From NCBI RefSeq assembly GCF_027744825.2, contig NC_071334.1, positions 61,815,937 to 61,879,936 of the forward strand: 64,000 nucleotides of DNA, written 5' to 3'. This document shows, piece by piece, positions 45,820-56,602 of this stretch. Origin of the DNA: Synchiropus splendidus (Eukaryota; Chordata; Actinopteri; Syngnathiformes; Callionymidae). A model generated the notes under the pieces. It saw nothing but the letters and a program-made list of their open reading frames with translations, ran no database searches and was not told the DNA's origin. The position numbers and the translations under genes are program-made. Position 1 is the first letter of the stretch, and every line of letters starts with the position of its first letter.

Positions 45820-46060
45820 AGCAAGTACGCTTTATTTGTATAGACCTTTCAAAGATTCAAAGTACTTCACATGTTAAAATAATGTAACTGGATAAAAACG
45901 TGAAACAATCAAAAGAAAAACAAAATGAAAGCAATACATACATGCATATGACCAAAGTAGCGCATTAAAAGGATTAGTTTGTCCAATTTACATGGATTAT
46001 ACGGTTTTCCAATGACCATTTAAAACCACACGAGTCCGTGCGCTCATAAACGTATGTCAA
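45820..46060. repeat. Probable interspersed repeat (fish SINE/LINE tail-like)
   Basis: GCTTTATTTGTATAGACCTTTC followed by AAAGTACTTCACATGTTAAAA resembles a tail sequence scattered in many fish genomes. Boundaries and family are uncertain. Confidence 0.35.
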
Positions 46061-46672
46061 AATTTAGAGTCACATTCGATAGTTGCAGCCCCACCTGAGG
46101 AACAGAGGTCAAGACCGTGGGGTCAAGCTGGCCTCCCCTCTGCATACATGCACCATTTGTCCAGTGTTCTGACCCAATCTCTGATTCATATAGGGTGTAT
46201 TACAACGATGAAAGCTTTTCCAATTGCAATACGTGACAACACCGGAGAATCGTTGGCATGTGGGAGCGGAGTTGAGCGGCTTCGCACTTCCGCGTAGTGC
46301 ACCGGTGAAACGATAGCACAGCGACACCAAGAGGCTAACAGGGAGTAACACGTCCAAGTACCTACCCTAAGACAATACAACCAGTTTAGAATTCATGGAC
46401 ACAATAAGACAGAAATGACTTAGAAGCCCTAGTCTTGACAATGATCCTCTGTGATAACATGAAAAATATTGAATCACTTCAGGAATGGGCACATGATTGC
46501 CATAAAGCACTTATGAGGCTCAATTCAAACCTTATAGCGGAATATTGGGCAGAAATTACTGTCCAGTCAGTTTGAAGCCTGGACGTCCCAAACCCCAACT
46601 TTAAGTGTCATTTTACTTTAACAAAAAACATGATCGCTAGTAAAATGACAATGCAAAAGTTGAGTAAGACCA

Positions 46673-46839
46673 TTTATTACTTAATATAAACCCTAAAAGA
46701 CAATTATCAAAAATGCTGGGTAAAAACAAAAAACAACCGCATTAAAATGTCCATTTGTGCCGAGTAAAATCCTCAGCTGCAATCGAAAAGTATTCTACAA
46801 TTGTACAAGAGATCAGGTGGTGCAAGGTACAGCGTCCAG
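46673..46839 (-). terminator. 3' UTR and poly(A) signal of ccnb1 copy A
   Basis: A minus-strand AATAAA (TTTATT on the plus strand, 46673-46678) lies 162 bases after the stop codon of copy A. This flank does not resemble the 3' flanks of copies B and C. Confidence 0.6.
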
Positions 46840-48793
46840 TCACTGGGAGATGTGTGACGCAAGATCTGTGACCACCGATGATCTCAGCTGGGAGATGGTG
46901 GCGATTCTCATCTGCTTCGAGGTAGAGTATTTCCCTTTGATTGCCTGGAAAACAATTGCCTTTAGTGAATACAACTTCAACTGCCCATGGTATTCGGAAC
47001 CACTTGCTTACCATGTGCTTAGTTTGCCCATTGTTCACCTTCACAACATTCTTAGCAATGTGCGCCATCACAGGAATCAAACTCTCTGCAGTGTAGCCCA
47101 TGTAATGAGTCAGTGTTGCATCCTAAATGGAGTTTGGGAGGGAAAGAAATGATCCCAAGTGCTCTATAGTGAAGGGTCTCCTCAGCCTACTCACCCACTC
47201 TCCTGCATCCAAAACCTTCAGAGTCAGGGCAAGTGCAGCACTGGCCACCATAGAAGGTGGGAAGTGCACCATGTCGTAGTCAACCATGGTGAGCTCCAGC
47301 AGGTATTTGGCCAGGGTGTGCTGCTCTGCAGTGACCTGAGCAGGACCATGATTAAGTCAAACAGAGTCAAAAATCTGATGAAGCCACCAAACAAACCTCA
47401 TAGATCTTCGAAGCCCTTCTGAGGAACTGAAGGGGCAGAGGACGACCCAGCTGGAACTTGAGGACTCGAAGGAGGGACATCTCAGTCTCCCTGATCTGAG
47501 CTGTGGTGTATGCCCGATCAGTCACATAGGCAAAGTCACCAATCTCTGGGGGATACATCTCTTCGTATTTAGATGCGAGGAACATGGCTGTGACGCCGAC
47601 AAGCTGCAGCTGCTTCTTGGGGACTGGGTGTTCCTGTTGGCAGGCCTAATATCAGTTTCCCCGCAAATACAGCAAAGTATACCACTCAAAAACCATCTGA
47701 CCTGGAGGAAGCGATCGATGAGTCCCACAGTCATGTACATGGTCTCCTGCAGCAGGCGGAACTTCATGCCAACTTGCACCAGCCAGTCAATGAGAATGGC
47801 GCGCATGTTCCCAGTCACCTCCTGACCTTTCAGGTAGTCTGGCCGAACGCTCTGCTCTTCCTGCGAACAGAAAAGGGTCACTGAAGACTGGGCTGGCATC
47901 CTTGCTTTTCTAGAGAATTCTACTGACCTCCAGCTGCCGCATGTACTTATAAATCTCCTTCACATATTCACTGCAGAGCATAGGATTGTCATAGTCATCG
48001 GCATCCACGTCCCTGATGGCCGTGTCAAGCATAACGTCAGAAAAAGCCTGACACAGGTCTGCTGGCTCACAGCCTGAGGTTTCCATTGGAGTAGGCGAGG
48101 CATGTTCCTGGACATCCTGCAGGTGAGCATTCGGAGTGAGACAGCACATCCTGTCGGCTTCAAGGCCAAACTGCAATCCATGTCCTCACCGGAACATCTG
48201 GGACTGCGGGAACAATTACGGGCTGTTCAACCTTCTCAGCTTTGGGGGCAGCCACAGTGGCCTTGGGCTTCTTCACCACTTCTTTTTTGGCATCCTGTGG
48301 GGAGGAAAAGGTAGCATTATACGCAAGACCTTTCTTCTGCCAACTACGAGCTTTAAGTCAGACAATTAACCCAGGTTCATGTTAACAACACAACCCACTA
48401 CAGGTCAATAATAGACGCCACTTTTGCGTTCAGACTGATAAACAACGGCTCAAGTAGCGCCAGTCCTCAATTCAGTGACGTCGGTTAGCATGACGCCCAG
48501 CGTTCAAACAAAACATGGCATATACCTGCATACGGGGTGCATGAAAGGCTCACCTTTTTCGGGAGGTCTTTGTTCAAAGCAACATTGCCGATTTCCCCCA
48601 AAGCAGCACGAGGCTTGGCGGAGGGCGCAGCGACGGAGCAGGCCTTCCCTGCGAGCTCAGCCCTGGTGGAAGCCAGGCGGTTCTGTCCGACAAACACAGT
48701 CGGTTAGACGGGCGGAATATCGCGGACGAGTTTGAAGAACAGCTCGCAAACATAGATTTAAAAATCACTTACTCTTGTGACGCGGAAAGCCAT
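46840..48793 (-). CDS. ccnb1: Cyclin B1, tandem copy A, 9 exons
   Basis: Regulatory subunit of CDK1 that drives entry into mitosis and meiotic maturation. Exons: 48773-48793, 48554-48682, 48190-48294, 47928-48116, 47702-47860, 47397-47633, 47195-47335, 47012-47122, 46840-46944; GT-AG throughout, every exon in phase 0, 398 residues. Starts MAFRVTR. The destruction box RAALGEIGN is at residues 32-40, the SPTPMETS and [13 protein letters not shown] segments typical of B1 are in exon 4, and the cyclin box ([43 protein letters not shown]) spans exons 5-7. The acidic linker, the METSG motif and the overall order fit B1 rather than B2. All introns are short (52 to 259 bases). It is intact, with no stop or frame break. 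The gene name is firm; whether this copy is the ancestral locus is not known. Confidence 0.93.
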
Positions 48794-48870
48794 ATCGAAG
48801 CGTTGCTGTAGCGAAAACACAGGGACGATGGAGGACGCAGCTGGATATAATGAGAACGTAGCTGTTTCGG

Positions 48871-48936
48871 TTTAAATCCTCGCTCCGCGATCGCTGATTG
48901 GTCGAGTCATTTCAAATCCGTTTGCTCGGTCACGTG
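48871..48936 (-). promoter_or_regulatory. Cell-cycle promoter module of ccnb1 copy A
   Basis: On the minus strand: CACGTG E-box (48931-48936), a TTTGAA element (48911-48916), a CCAAT box (48897-48901) and TTTAAA (48871-48876), the last starting 78 bases upstream of the ATG. CCAAT (NF-Y) with a CHR-type TTTGAA/TTTAAA element is the known layout of G2/M promoters, including mammalian cyclin B1. Function is inferred. Confidence 0.6.
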
Positions 48937-48959
48937 ACTTCTCCCCCATTTCCTCAACG

Positions 48960-50900
48960 TCATGTCCTTTCTAAAACTTTATTGACATTCAAAGAACCTT
49001 ATGCATGGAACATATAAACTCATGAATGCATAAATAAAATAAAATATACGTCCTTACAAAAAAATATGTTCTCGATGCATTACGATCGTTTTGATGTCAA
49101 ATTCTAATGCTCCAGAAAAACGTTCATTTTAGTGTCTCCGACTTCTGACATAGAAAAGAAATACGTTAATACATGTAAATGATGCTGTCCTTCCAAAGCA
49201 AAAATGTTGATAAAAACTAAGGAAAAACGGGAGGGAAGAATATACAGTATATACAATGAAAACTACTGAGTGAAAACCACGGTGTACAGTACAGTAAAAC
49301 TCAAATATGTATGATTTGTCAAAGGTTTAGGGAACATCATGTTACTATTTTTATTTTCAACGAAGGATGCTTTGATAAAGACATGGCATAGTTGTCATAC
49401 CAATAAATGATAGATAAACGAATGTAAATCAAAATGATTCAAAAATGTAAACAAACAGTAGATTCCTAAATAATTGCACCAATATTAATACTGACACAAA
49501 CTAATTAATAAAATAAATAAACTGGAGAAATGATTTGCACTGGGATCTCACAGGTATGCATTTCGATATGTAAAGGACGATCTAGAAACAATAGAGAGAC
49601 AAAACCAGTTGTTTAAACACCTGATGCTTTGCGCTCCTTGTAAAACAGGAAGAATCCCTACTGGGTAACTATGAATCACTTTAATTGGAGTCAGTCTGTC
49701 CCAATCTTGATTTCTGAAGATGCTCTTCGGTATTCATGTAAACAAATATTCATTTGTACACTCTCCAAATTTTCCAGCACCTGAGTAAATATTCATATCA
49801 CCAGGGAGAATGTTGCTTTGTTCTTTGATAATCCCCAATGATGGCAAAATAAATATCTAATCCTAAAACAGAATATATTTGTGAGCAAGAATAATACTGA
49901 ACACTGAACTCGTTGCTTGTTATTTTTGATTAATAAAGCGTAATAAGTAGGCACATCGAAAGTAAACTCATTATTAGAACAAATCTCACTCCATATATCA
50001 CTCCATAGGACATCGACATTGTCAATGATCAGTGTCAGTCAGAGTTGTACCTGTTTTACAGGGCACCTCATCTTGATGAAGCACTCTTCAGTCATAATTT
50101 TATATCCTTCTGTTGCCTTGGAAGTCTGTAGTGAGCACCACAGGACACTGGGATAGTTCATCCAGACATGACGACACGATCGTCTCCCTGGTGCTTATCA
50201 CATGTAGGTGGGATGGGTTGTCCATGACTGAGCCAGGGGTGCAGTACAAGAAAGAGTTTGCCCTTCTACCCAGTCTGCAGTGTCTACTTGGACTTCCACA
50301 GCAATCGACCTGGTTTGTCAACAGCGGTGATGAATGCATGTGTGAGCGCAAAAATACAGCGGAATATAGATGGTTGTCCAGGGACATGAGGGCTACCTGC
50401 AAACAATTGCAAAGCTTATTTGCTAAATCTCAAATTAAAGTTTCAGACCCAGAATGGAGGATATTGGCAGGAACCATGTAGTCATATTTAACAATGGCAT
50501 GACCTCCCCTTAAATGTTCACTTGCACATTTATGTAGATGGCACTGAGAACTACTTCCATTGCTAAAATGCAGACACGTGGTTTTTGATGTCTTGCGGAA
50601 ATGTTTCCATAGAAATTGACCAACACGTTCCTGTTTACATGGAGGTACCTTTGTCTCAGCATATGGAGAAGACACTGTTCATTTGAATCAGTGACAGTCT
50701 TAAATACCACAGTAAATGCTTGCGCCCTCAAACCAGAGATATTCCATTTGTGTTGACTGTGCTTCTTGTATGAAGCTGAAACTCTGAAGTTTATGATGAG
50801 CATAAGGATCAATATTTCAGGCTTGTCAATTTCAACTCCAAAGCTCTACATCACAGACCATTGAATTAAGGCAGAAATGGACACAAAACATACTTCAAGT
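48960..50900. other. Spacer between ccnb1 copies A and B
   Basis: AT-rich. Minus-strand frames around 50100-50812 are moderately long and look like pieces of a decayed coding sequence, but no family could be named. No intact gene. Confidence 0.45.
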
Positions 50901-50908
50901 CAAAATGA

Positions 50909-50914
50909 TTTAAT
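50909..50914 (-). terminator. Poly(A) signal of ccnb1 copy B
   Basis: Minus-strand ATTAAA, about 250 bases after the stop of copy B. The surrounding flank resembles that of copy C. Confidence 0.45.
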
Positions 50915-51163
50915 GCAACACCAAACCAAGTTCACCATGTCGCAGCATTTCTATAAATAAAAAGTTTTAACCAATTAAACAGGAAAAGGTGACTGCGCTT
51001 GACTGAACAAGGTGTACAGTTAACTTGCGGAAAAATCGACAACCCTAGTCTGGCTCTTATTTCAATCCTCGAAACAAAAAAAACAAGGATGATTTAAAAG
51101 CTAAAATTTGTTTAAAGTGCTTATCATAGAATTTGTAAAAGGGCACAGGATAAAACCATTTAA

Positions 51164-54100
51164 TCATTGGCTGATCTGCTTTGCCATGTCAGACACCACT
51201 GCCGAGGTCAGCTGTGAGATGGTGGCGATCCTCATCTGCTTGGAAGAAGAGTATTTTGCTTTGACAGCCTGGAAAGAGTGAGAACAAGTTTAGAGAGTGA
51301 AATTAAAAGGAGCAGGCTGTGGATCTTTCGCTACGAACCATGTGCTTAGTTAGTCCCTTGTTCACCTTCACAACATTCTTAGCAATGTGTGCCATGATTG
51401 GAGTCAAGCTCTCTGCTGTGTAGCCCATGTAGTGAGTCAGAGTGGCATCCTAGAGGAGAAAGGTCTTGAGTATCAAGCTCCATGTAAAACTCATTGCTGC
51501 AGAGTTATGTTGCTCACCCACTCCCCTGCATCCGTGATCTTCAGAGTCAGGGCAAGGGCAGCACTGGCCACCATAGAAGGTGGGAAGTGCACCATGTCGT
51601 AGTCAACCATGGTGAGCTCCAGCAGGTATTTGGCCAGGGTGTGCTGCTCTGCAGTGACCTGAGCAGGACCATGATTAAGTCAAACCGAGTCAAAAATATG
51701 ATGAAGCCACCAAACAAACCTCATAGATCTTTGAAGCCCGTCTGAGGAACTGAAGGGGCAGAGGACGACCCAGCTGGAACTTGAGGACTCTAAGGAGGGA
51801 CCTCTCAGCCTCTCTGATCTGAGCTGTGGTGTATGCCCGATCAGTCACATAGGCAAAATCGCTGATCTCTGGTGGATAAACCTCTTCATATTTAGATGCG
51901 AGGAACATGGCTGTCACACCGACCAGCTGCAGCTGCTTCTTGGGGACTGGGTGTTCCTGTTGGTAGAAAAAAGGGTTTCCCTAACTTCGACTCTCACCCA
52001 GCACAGTTGACAGTGGTCATTCTGGCATTTTGGGTTAGGGGTTGCACAGCTAGTGAGCAGATCTTGTGTACGATAGGTGGAGAGAAAAAAAAAGTGTTAG
52101 CATTAATGGACAATGTCAGCAATCTTTAGGCCAAAAAAAACAAAACGCATCAATATTGCTCAACACCTCTTACCCCACTATAGCGATTCCTCTAGTAGGT
52201 TGATCGATTAATATCCCTACAAACTACATTGACCCGTGTTTGGCAGGGTGGCGTGCTGAACAGCATACATCGTAACAAACTTGCTTTAAAATGAAATTAA
52301 TCGATTGTATCAATATTAGAAAACGTTAAATGAATCATTCGCAATCACAAGCAATCATTTAGCAGCATCTGCTAAAACTCATCTGCCAGTCTGTTCAAAG
52401 CAATAGTAACCAAGAATGGGCCAAGGCCTGAACCCTGATGTACTCCTCACCTTATTACACCCAATTGCCCTCACACACAACCCTAACATACAGTACTCTT
52501 AATGCTCACATCACCACAGTGCCTCAGAAGGAATGCAGTTACTGGCTTTCTCTGCATCTATGTATAGAGTGCAAGTCTTTGTGACCTTCTCATCAACATC
52601 CTCAGAGCAAACGGATCAGAGGTTCAATTTCTTGGCTAGAAAGCACACGGACTTCTGTCCATACCTGGAGTCAACCAGGTGTGGCTCAATGGTTTCTCTT
52701 TGATCTTAGACAGACCTATACCACACCTCAAAAAAGTAATAAACATCTGACCTGGAGGAAGCGATCGATGAGTCCCACAGTCATGTACATGGTCTCCTGC
52801 AGCAGACGGAACTTCATGCCAACTTGCACCAGCCAGTCAATGAGAATGGCGCGCATGTTCCCAGTCACCTCCTGACCTTTCAGGTAGTCTGGCCGAACGC
52901 TCTGCTCTTCCTGCGAACAGAAAAGGGTCACTGAAGACTGGGCTGGCATCCTTGCTTTTCTAGAGAATTCTACTGACCTCCAGCTGCCGCATGTACTTAT
53001 AAATCTCCTTCACATATTCACTGCAGAGCATAGGATTATCGTAGTCATCAGCATCCACGTCCCTGATGGCCGTGTCAAGCATAACGTCAGAAAAAGCCTG
53101 ACACAGGTCTGCTGGCTCACAGCCTGAGGTTTCCATCGGAGTAGGCGAGGCATGTTCCTGGACATCCTGCAGGTGAGCATTTGGAGTGAGACAGCACATC
53201 CTGTCGGCTTCAAGGCCAAACTGCAATCCATGTCCTCACCGGAACATCTGGGACTGCGGGAACAATTACGGGCTGTTCAACCTTCTCAGCTTTGGGGGCA
53301 GCCACAGTGGCCTTGGGCTTCTTCACCACTTCTTTTTTGGCATTCTGCAAAGAAATACATTCAAATCCACTTTGCTTTGTCTGACGCAGGTGTGCTTAAT
53401 TCGGGAGGAAAACATGAGGGGATGTGCGAAAAGCAAAACAGAAGTAGATGCACCGGGTTGAGGTCATGAACTTTGAAGACCTGCAGGGGGGGACAAATGT
53501 TGCTTGACTGAAATCTTACACCCAATACAATTGCTTAGTCACCTGACTAAATTTAATGAGGAGCTTTCATGCTTTTTCTTTTTTGTCCCTCAGTGGAAAA
53601 AAAAAAATGGACATTTCCTAGCAGCAACAGTAAAGGCAATAAAGACATAAATTAAACAATAAAGAGAGGCTCAGTGTACTAATTTAGTAAATAAAGACAG
53701 GATCCGTATATTAATTATTCATTTAGTACACTGATCCTGTCTTTGGTTAGTTTGTGTCTTTATTGCCTTTACTGTTGCTGTTATGAAATGTCAAATTTTT
53801 CTACTGAGGGACAAAAAAAAAAAAAATAGCTATGTCACGATCATCTCAAAGCATTATGATAGAAACCCTTAGTTGCAGCAGAGCACCATTAACACCTGGC
53901 TCCCCTGATTAATCATTTGTTTAGTCTAAACAACACTGCACCACTTTACATATTTTGACAAACTAAATAACTCAAGAGTGTGTTGGGGGTGATGGCGGAG
54001 GGTTTGGGGCCACCACTGTTCTTCCTCGTTTGTCCTCATGTTGTATGGAGGACTAGATGGTTGATACAACACCATGTACAAAAGCAGTCGTGTCATAGCA

Positions 54101-54577
54101 ATAGCAGATAGCAAAGTCAACAATTGTACCATTCTCTGTGTACCAGGGGCTTAAACACACATGGTAAACACCAGTGAAAAGAACTATTTGAATTCGCATT
54201 CGATTACAATGAGCAGAAACCTTAAAAGGCAACAACTTTTCCAACATCTAGTCCTTTTTGACGGTCTGAAGTCGGTTACCCCGGTACGCGTTGAGCATCA
54301 TTCAAAACGTGTTATTAAAAAATAAAAGCGTCGGCTCACCTTCGCCTGGACACCTTTGTTCAAAGCAACATTACCAATTTCTCCCAGAGCAGACCGAGGC
54401 CTCGCAGCGGGCGCAGGGGCCGAGCAGAGCTTCCCAGCAAACGCAGTTCTGGTGGAGACCGGGCGGTTCTACCGACCCAAAGAGAAGGTCGGTTAGACGC
54501 GCTGAATGTGATATATAACTGACGACAACGCTTACAGACGAACAACACACACTTACTCTTGTAACGCCAGAAGCCAT
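51164..54577 (-). CDS. ccnb1: Cyclin B1, tandem copy B, 9 exons (mosaic of A and C)
   Basis: Exons: 54557-54577, 54340-54468, 53240-53344, 52978-53166, 52752-52910, 51720-51956, 51518-51658, 51339-51449, 51164-51268; all phase 0, 398 residues, no stop or frame break. Starts MASGVTR. The destruction box RSALGEIGN is at residues 32-40. Exons 3-5 match copy A almost base for base, including introns 3 and 4; exons 8-9, introns 7-8 and the 3' flank match copy C. Differences from A include EVYPPEIS in place of EMYPPEIG and REAERS in place of RETEMS in exon 6. Intron 2 (995 bases) carries a foldback element, and intron 5 (795 bases, versus 68 in A) carries a retrotransposon remnant. The last intron has an unusual but GT-type donor (GTTCGT), shared with C. 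It is probably functional, which remains to be shown. Confidence 0.92.
52380..52690 (-). mobile_element. Retrotransposon remnant in intron 5 of ccnb1 copy B
   Basis: Copy B intron 5 is over 700 bases longer than in copy A. The extra sequence includes TTCTCATCAACATCCTCAGA, then CAATTTCTTGGCTAGAAAGC, which resemble the complement of an RTE-like polymerase coding region common in fish. Degenerate, with no open frame. Boundaries are approximate. Confidence 0.45.
53577..53826. mobile_element. Foldback (MITE-like) element in intron 2 of ccnb1 copy B
   Basis: Ends are inverted: TTTTTTGTCCCTCAGTGG on the left and CTACTGAGGGACAAAAAA on the right. Inside, a 26-base stretch at 53622-53647 (CAGCAACAGTAAAGGC...) is the exact complement of 53755-53780. 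The absence of a coding frame suggests a non-autonomous element. It is absent from copy A's intron 2. Confidence 0.65.
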
Positions 54578-54655
54578 GTCTAAATGTTGTTGTGAGAAAC
54601 TCACGAAGACCGAGGGAAAGGATGACGCAGCGGCGCATGACGGACAGTGTTCCGA

Positions 54656-54719
54656 TTTAAATGCACGCTCCCTGCTCGCTGATTGGTTGGCGTTTGACCT
54701 AGCAGCCGCACTTGATTGG
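54656..54719 (-). promoter_or_regulatory. Cell-cycle promoter module of ccnb1 copy B
   Basis: TTTAAA at 54656-54661 and CCAAT boxes at 54682-54686 and 54715-54719 (minus strand). TTTAAA starts 79 bases above the ATG and the nearer CCAAT starts 26 bases beyond it, the same spacing as in copy A, although the surrounding sequence has diverged. Confidence 0.6.
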
Positions 54720-54729
54720 TCCAGAGGAT

Positions 54730-55107
54730 TGATGTCCAACGCGATTCGTTGCCCACAGTTATCACATGGAATCACATGAAAGGCGCTTCATCCAGTCATG
54801 TACCTTCTTGAACTTGATGCGCACTTCGTCGACATCAATAATTTGGAAATATGTTACATATATGTTACATGTTTTACAATGAAATAGATTACTATTGATT
54901 GATATGTAATTGTTCTGACGTCAAAAAGAAAAGAAAAGAAAAGAATAAAAATGTAGCGTACCATAATAAGGCATCAAAATAGTCTGAATAGTTAGTTAAT
55001 GGATCGTAAAATGTCATTTGAAAATACAGTAGAAGTAATCGTGTAGTTTAACTTGACCATGGATTATTTTCTCTCTTATTGATTCCTTTCATAATCCAGA
55101 AAATTGA

Positions 55108-55183
<76 letters not shown>

Positions 55184-56350
55184 ATACCCCTACATCTTTA
55201 ATGTTTGTAATGTATTTCGTCTGCAATCAGTGAAATATTAACTTAAGTGATCATTTACTTTTGGGTTTTCTTTCAACTGCAGTCCCCCTAAGAATATGAA
55301 ATACCAAAGCAAAAAATAAAAAAAGTAATCCAAAAGGTAAAATAAGATTTTAAGATGCATAGTTTTACTGCTTTTTTAAAAAAATCTGAAACAGTTTTGT
55401 CATTTATATTTGTGGTGTGCCACAGTGTTTGAGAACATTGTGTTTGTTTCAAATGAAGGATGTTTCCTACAAGGCCAGGTGAAATAAAACAGATTATCAT
55501 TCTACGTAATCTACAAATCACAAAATGTAAAAGGACCATGGCCGTTTGAATATTGTATTTAATGTAGCGTACAACTTCAGAATTTGACCATTGATTCACA
55601 TGATTAAATGGAGGCTAGATTTTAAAGCTAATCATTTACACAGTTAAAACTGAACAGTTTGGACAGTCAGGTGCTGCTTGTTTCAGCTGACACCAGACTG
55701 GTTAACCTTAGTGTGCTTGCTGGGTTCGTCCAAAAACCTTCACCTACTGCGGCCCTTTGAGGTTCTGATTGAGACCCCAGGTTTACGCAGAAAAATGTAA
55801 AGTTTGAGGGAGCAGTTGGCAAACAGTTCCACAATGGATGCAGGTTTTTGCTCAGATCAATTGTGTCTTGGGAGTGTAAGCAGTTGTCGGTGTTGATCGT
55901 TTCAGCTTGATCTGCTCAAGAACTTGCACCAGTGCACCACACCAAGTGTTTAGTGTGATTTCTTTGGCACCCACCCTTTTGTGGAATAGCTTGCCACAAA
56001 GTGGAAAATTAATCCAATAATGAATTTATTAAACTACTTTCCCCACAACAATACTTTGGTACAAAGAGGAAATCCAGTGACCAGTTTGGAAGCCTTCAGC
56101 CATTTCTTTTGTCCGAATCCATTACATTTAAATGGGCAATATGTCAATTTGCCCTTTAAATAAGATGCATCAACTGGAGATTGGGTAGCCGTATAACATG
56201 CCAATTTCAGGTCAATATACAGAACACTCGTTCTCCCAGACTCAAGCATTTACCAATCATTAGATTGTGGACTAGCAACCTCAACCAACTTAAAACACCA
56301 AGCAACAGCATGGAATTGTCCAGAAAGAAATTAAAAAGCAAGTTTTGTTA
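54730..56350. other. Spacer between ccnb1 copies B and C
   Basis: AT-rich. Contains the (AT)n(AC)n microsatellite at 55.1 kb. No gene recognised. Confidence 0.5.
55111..55179. repeat. (AT)n(AC)n microsatellite
   Basis: Thirty bases of AT followed by about forty bases of AC, uninterrupted. Confidence 0.95.
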
Positions 56351-56356
56351 AAACCA

Positions 56357-56362
56357 TTTAAT
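56357..56362 (-). terminator. Poly(A) signal of ccnb1 copy C
   Basis: Minus-strand ATTAAA about 240 bases after the stop of copy C, in a flank alignable by eye with that of copy B (shared CAGCATTTC-ATAAAT segment). Confidence 0.45.
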
Positions 56363-56602
56363 GCTACACAAAACTAAATGCATCACATGTCAGCATTTCA
56401 ATAAATATGAAACCGTCAGATTTAACATTAAAACATGATCTAACAAGGAATACAATTAGCTCGTGGCAAAAATCCATTAACTTTCGACTGGGCCTTATTT
56501 TAGCCCTTAGGGTGGGCAAAAAAGGTACAATTTAAAAATGGTTTAAAGTGCTTGCATAATCGTCAGTGGTAAAAAGTTCACTAAAAGGGACATTAAAACA
56601 GT

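Noticed and set aside
46757..47152. 131-codon plus-strand frame
   Set aside because: Lies opposite cyclin B1 copy A exons 8 and 9 and their intron; no splice or protein evidence.
48102..48369. Plus-strand frames over ccnb1 copy A (and the same at 53152-53469 over copy B)
   Set aside because: Antisense shadows of cyclin exons 3 and 4; they exist twice only because the cyclin exons are duplicated.
54371..54775. 134-codon minus-strand frame over the start of ccnb1 copy B
   Set aside because: Another frame across exons 1-2 and promoter; the MASGVTR frame with proper splice sites explains the region.
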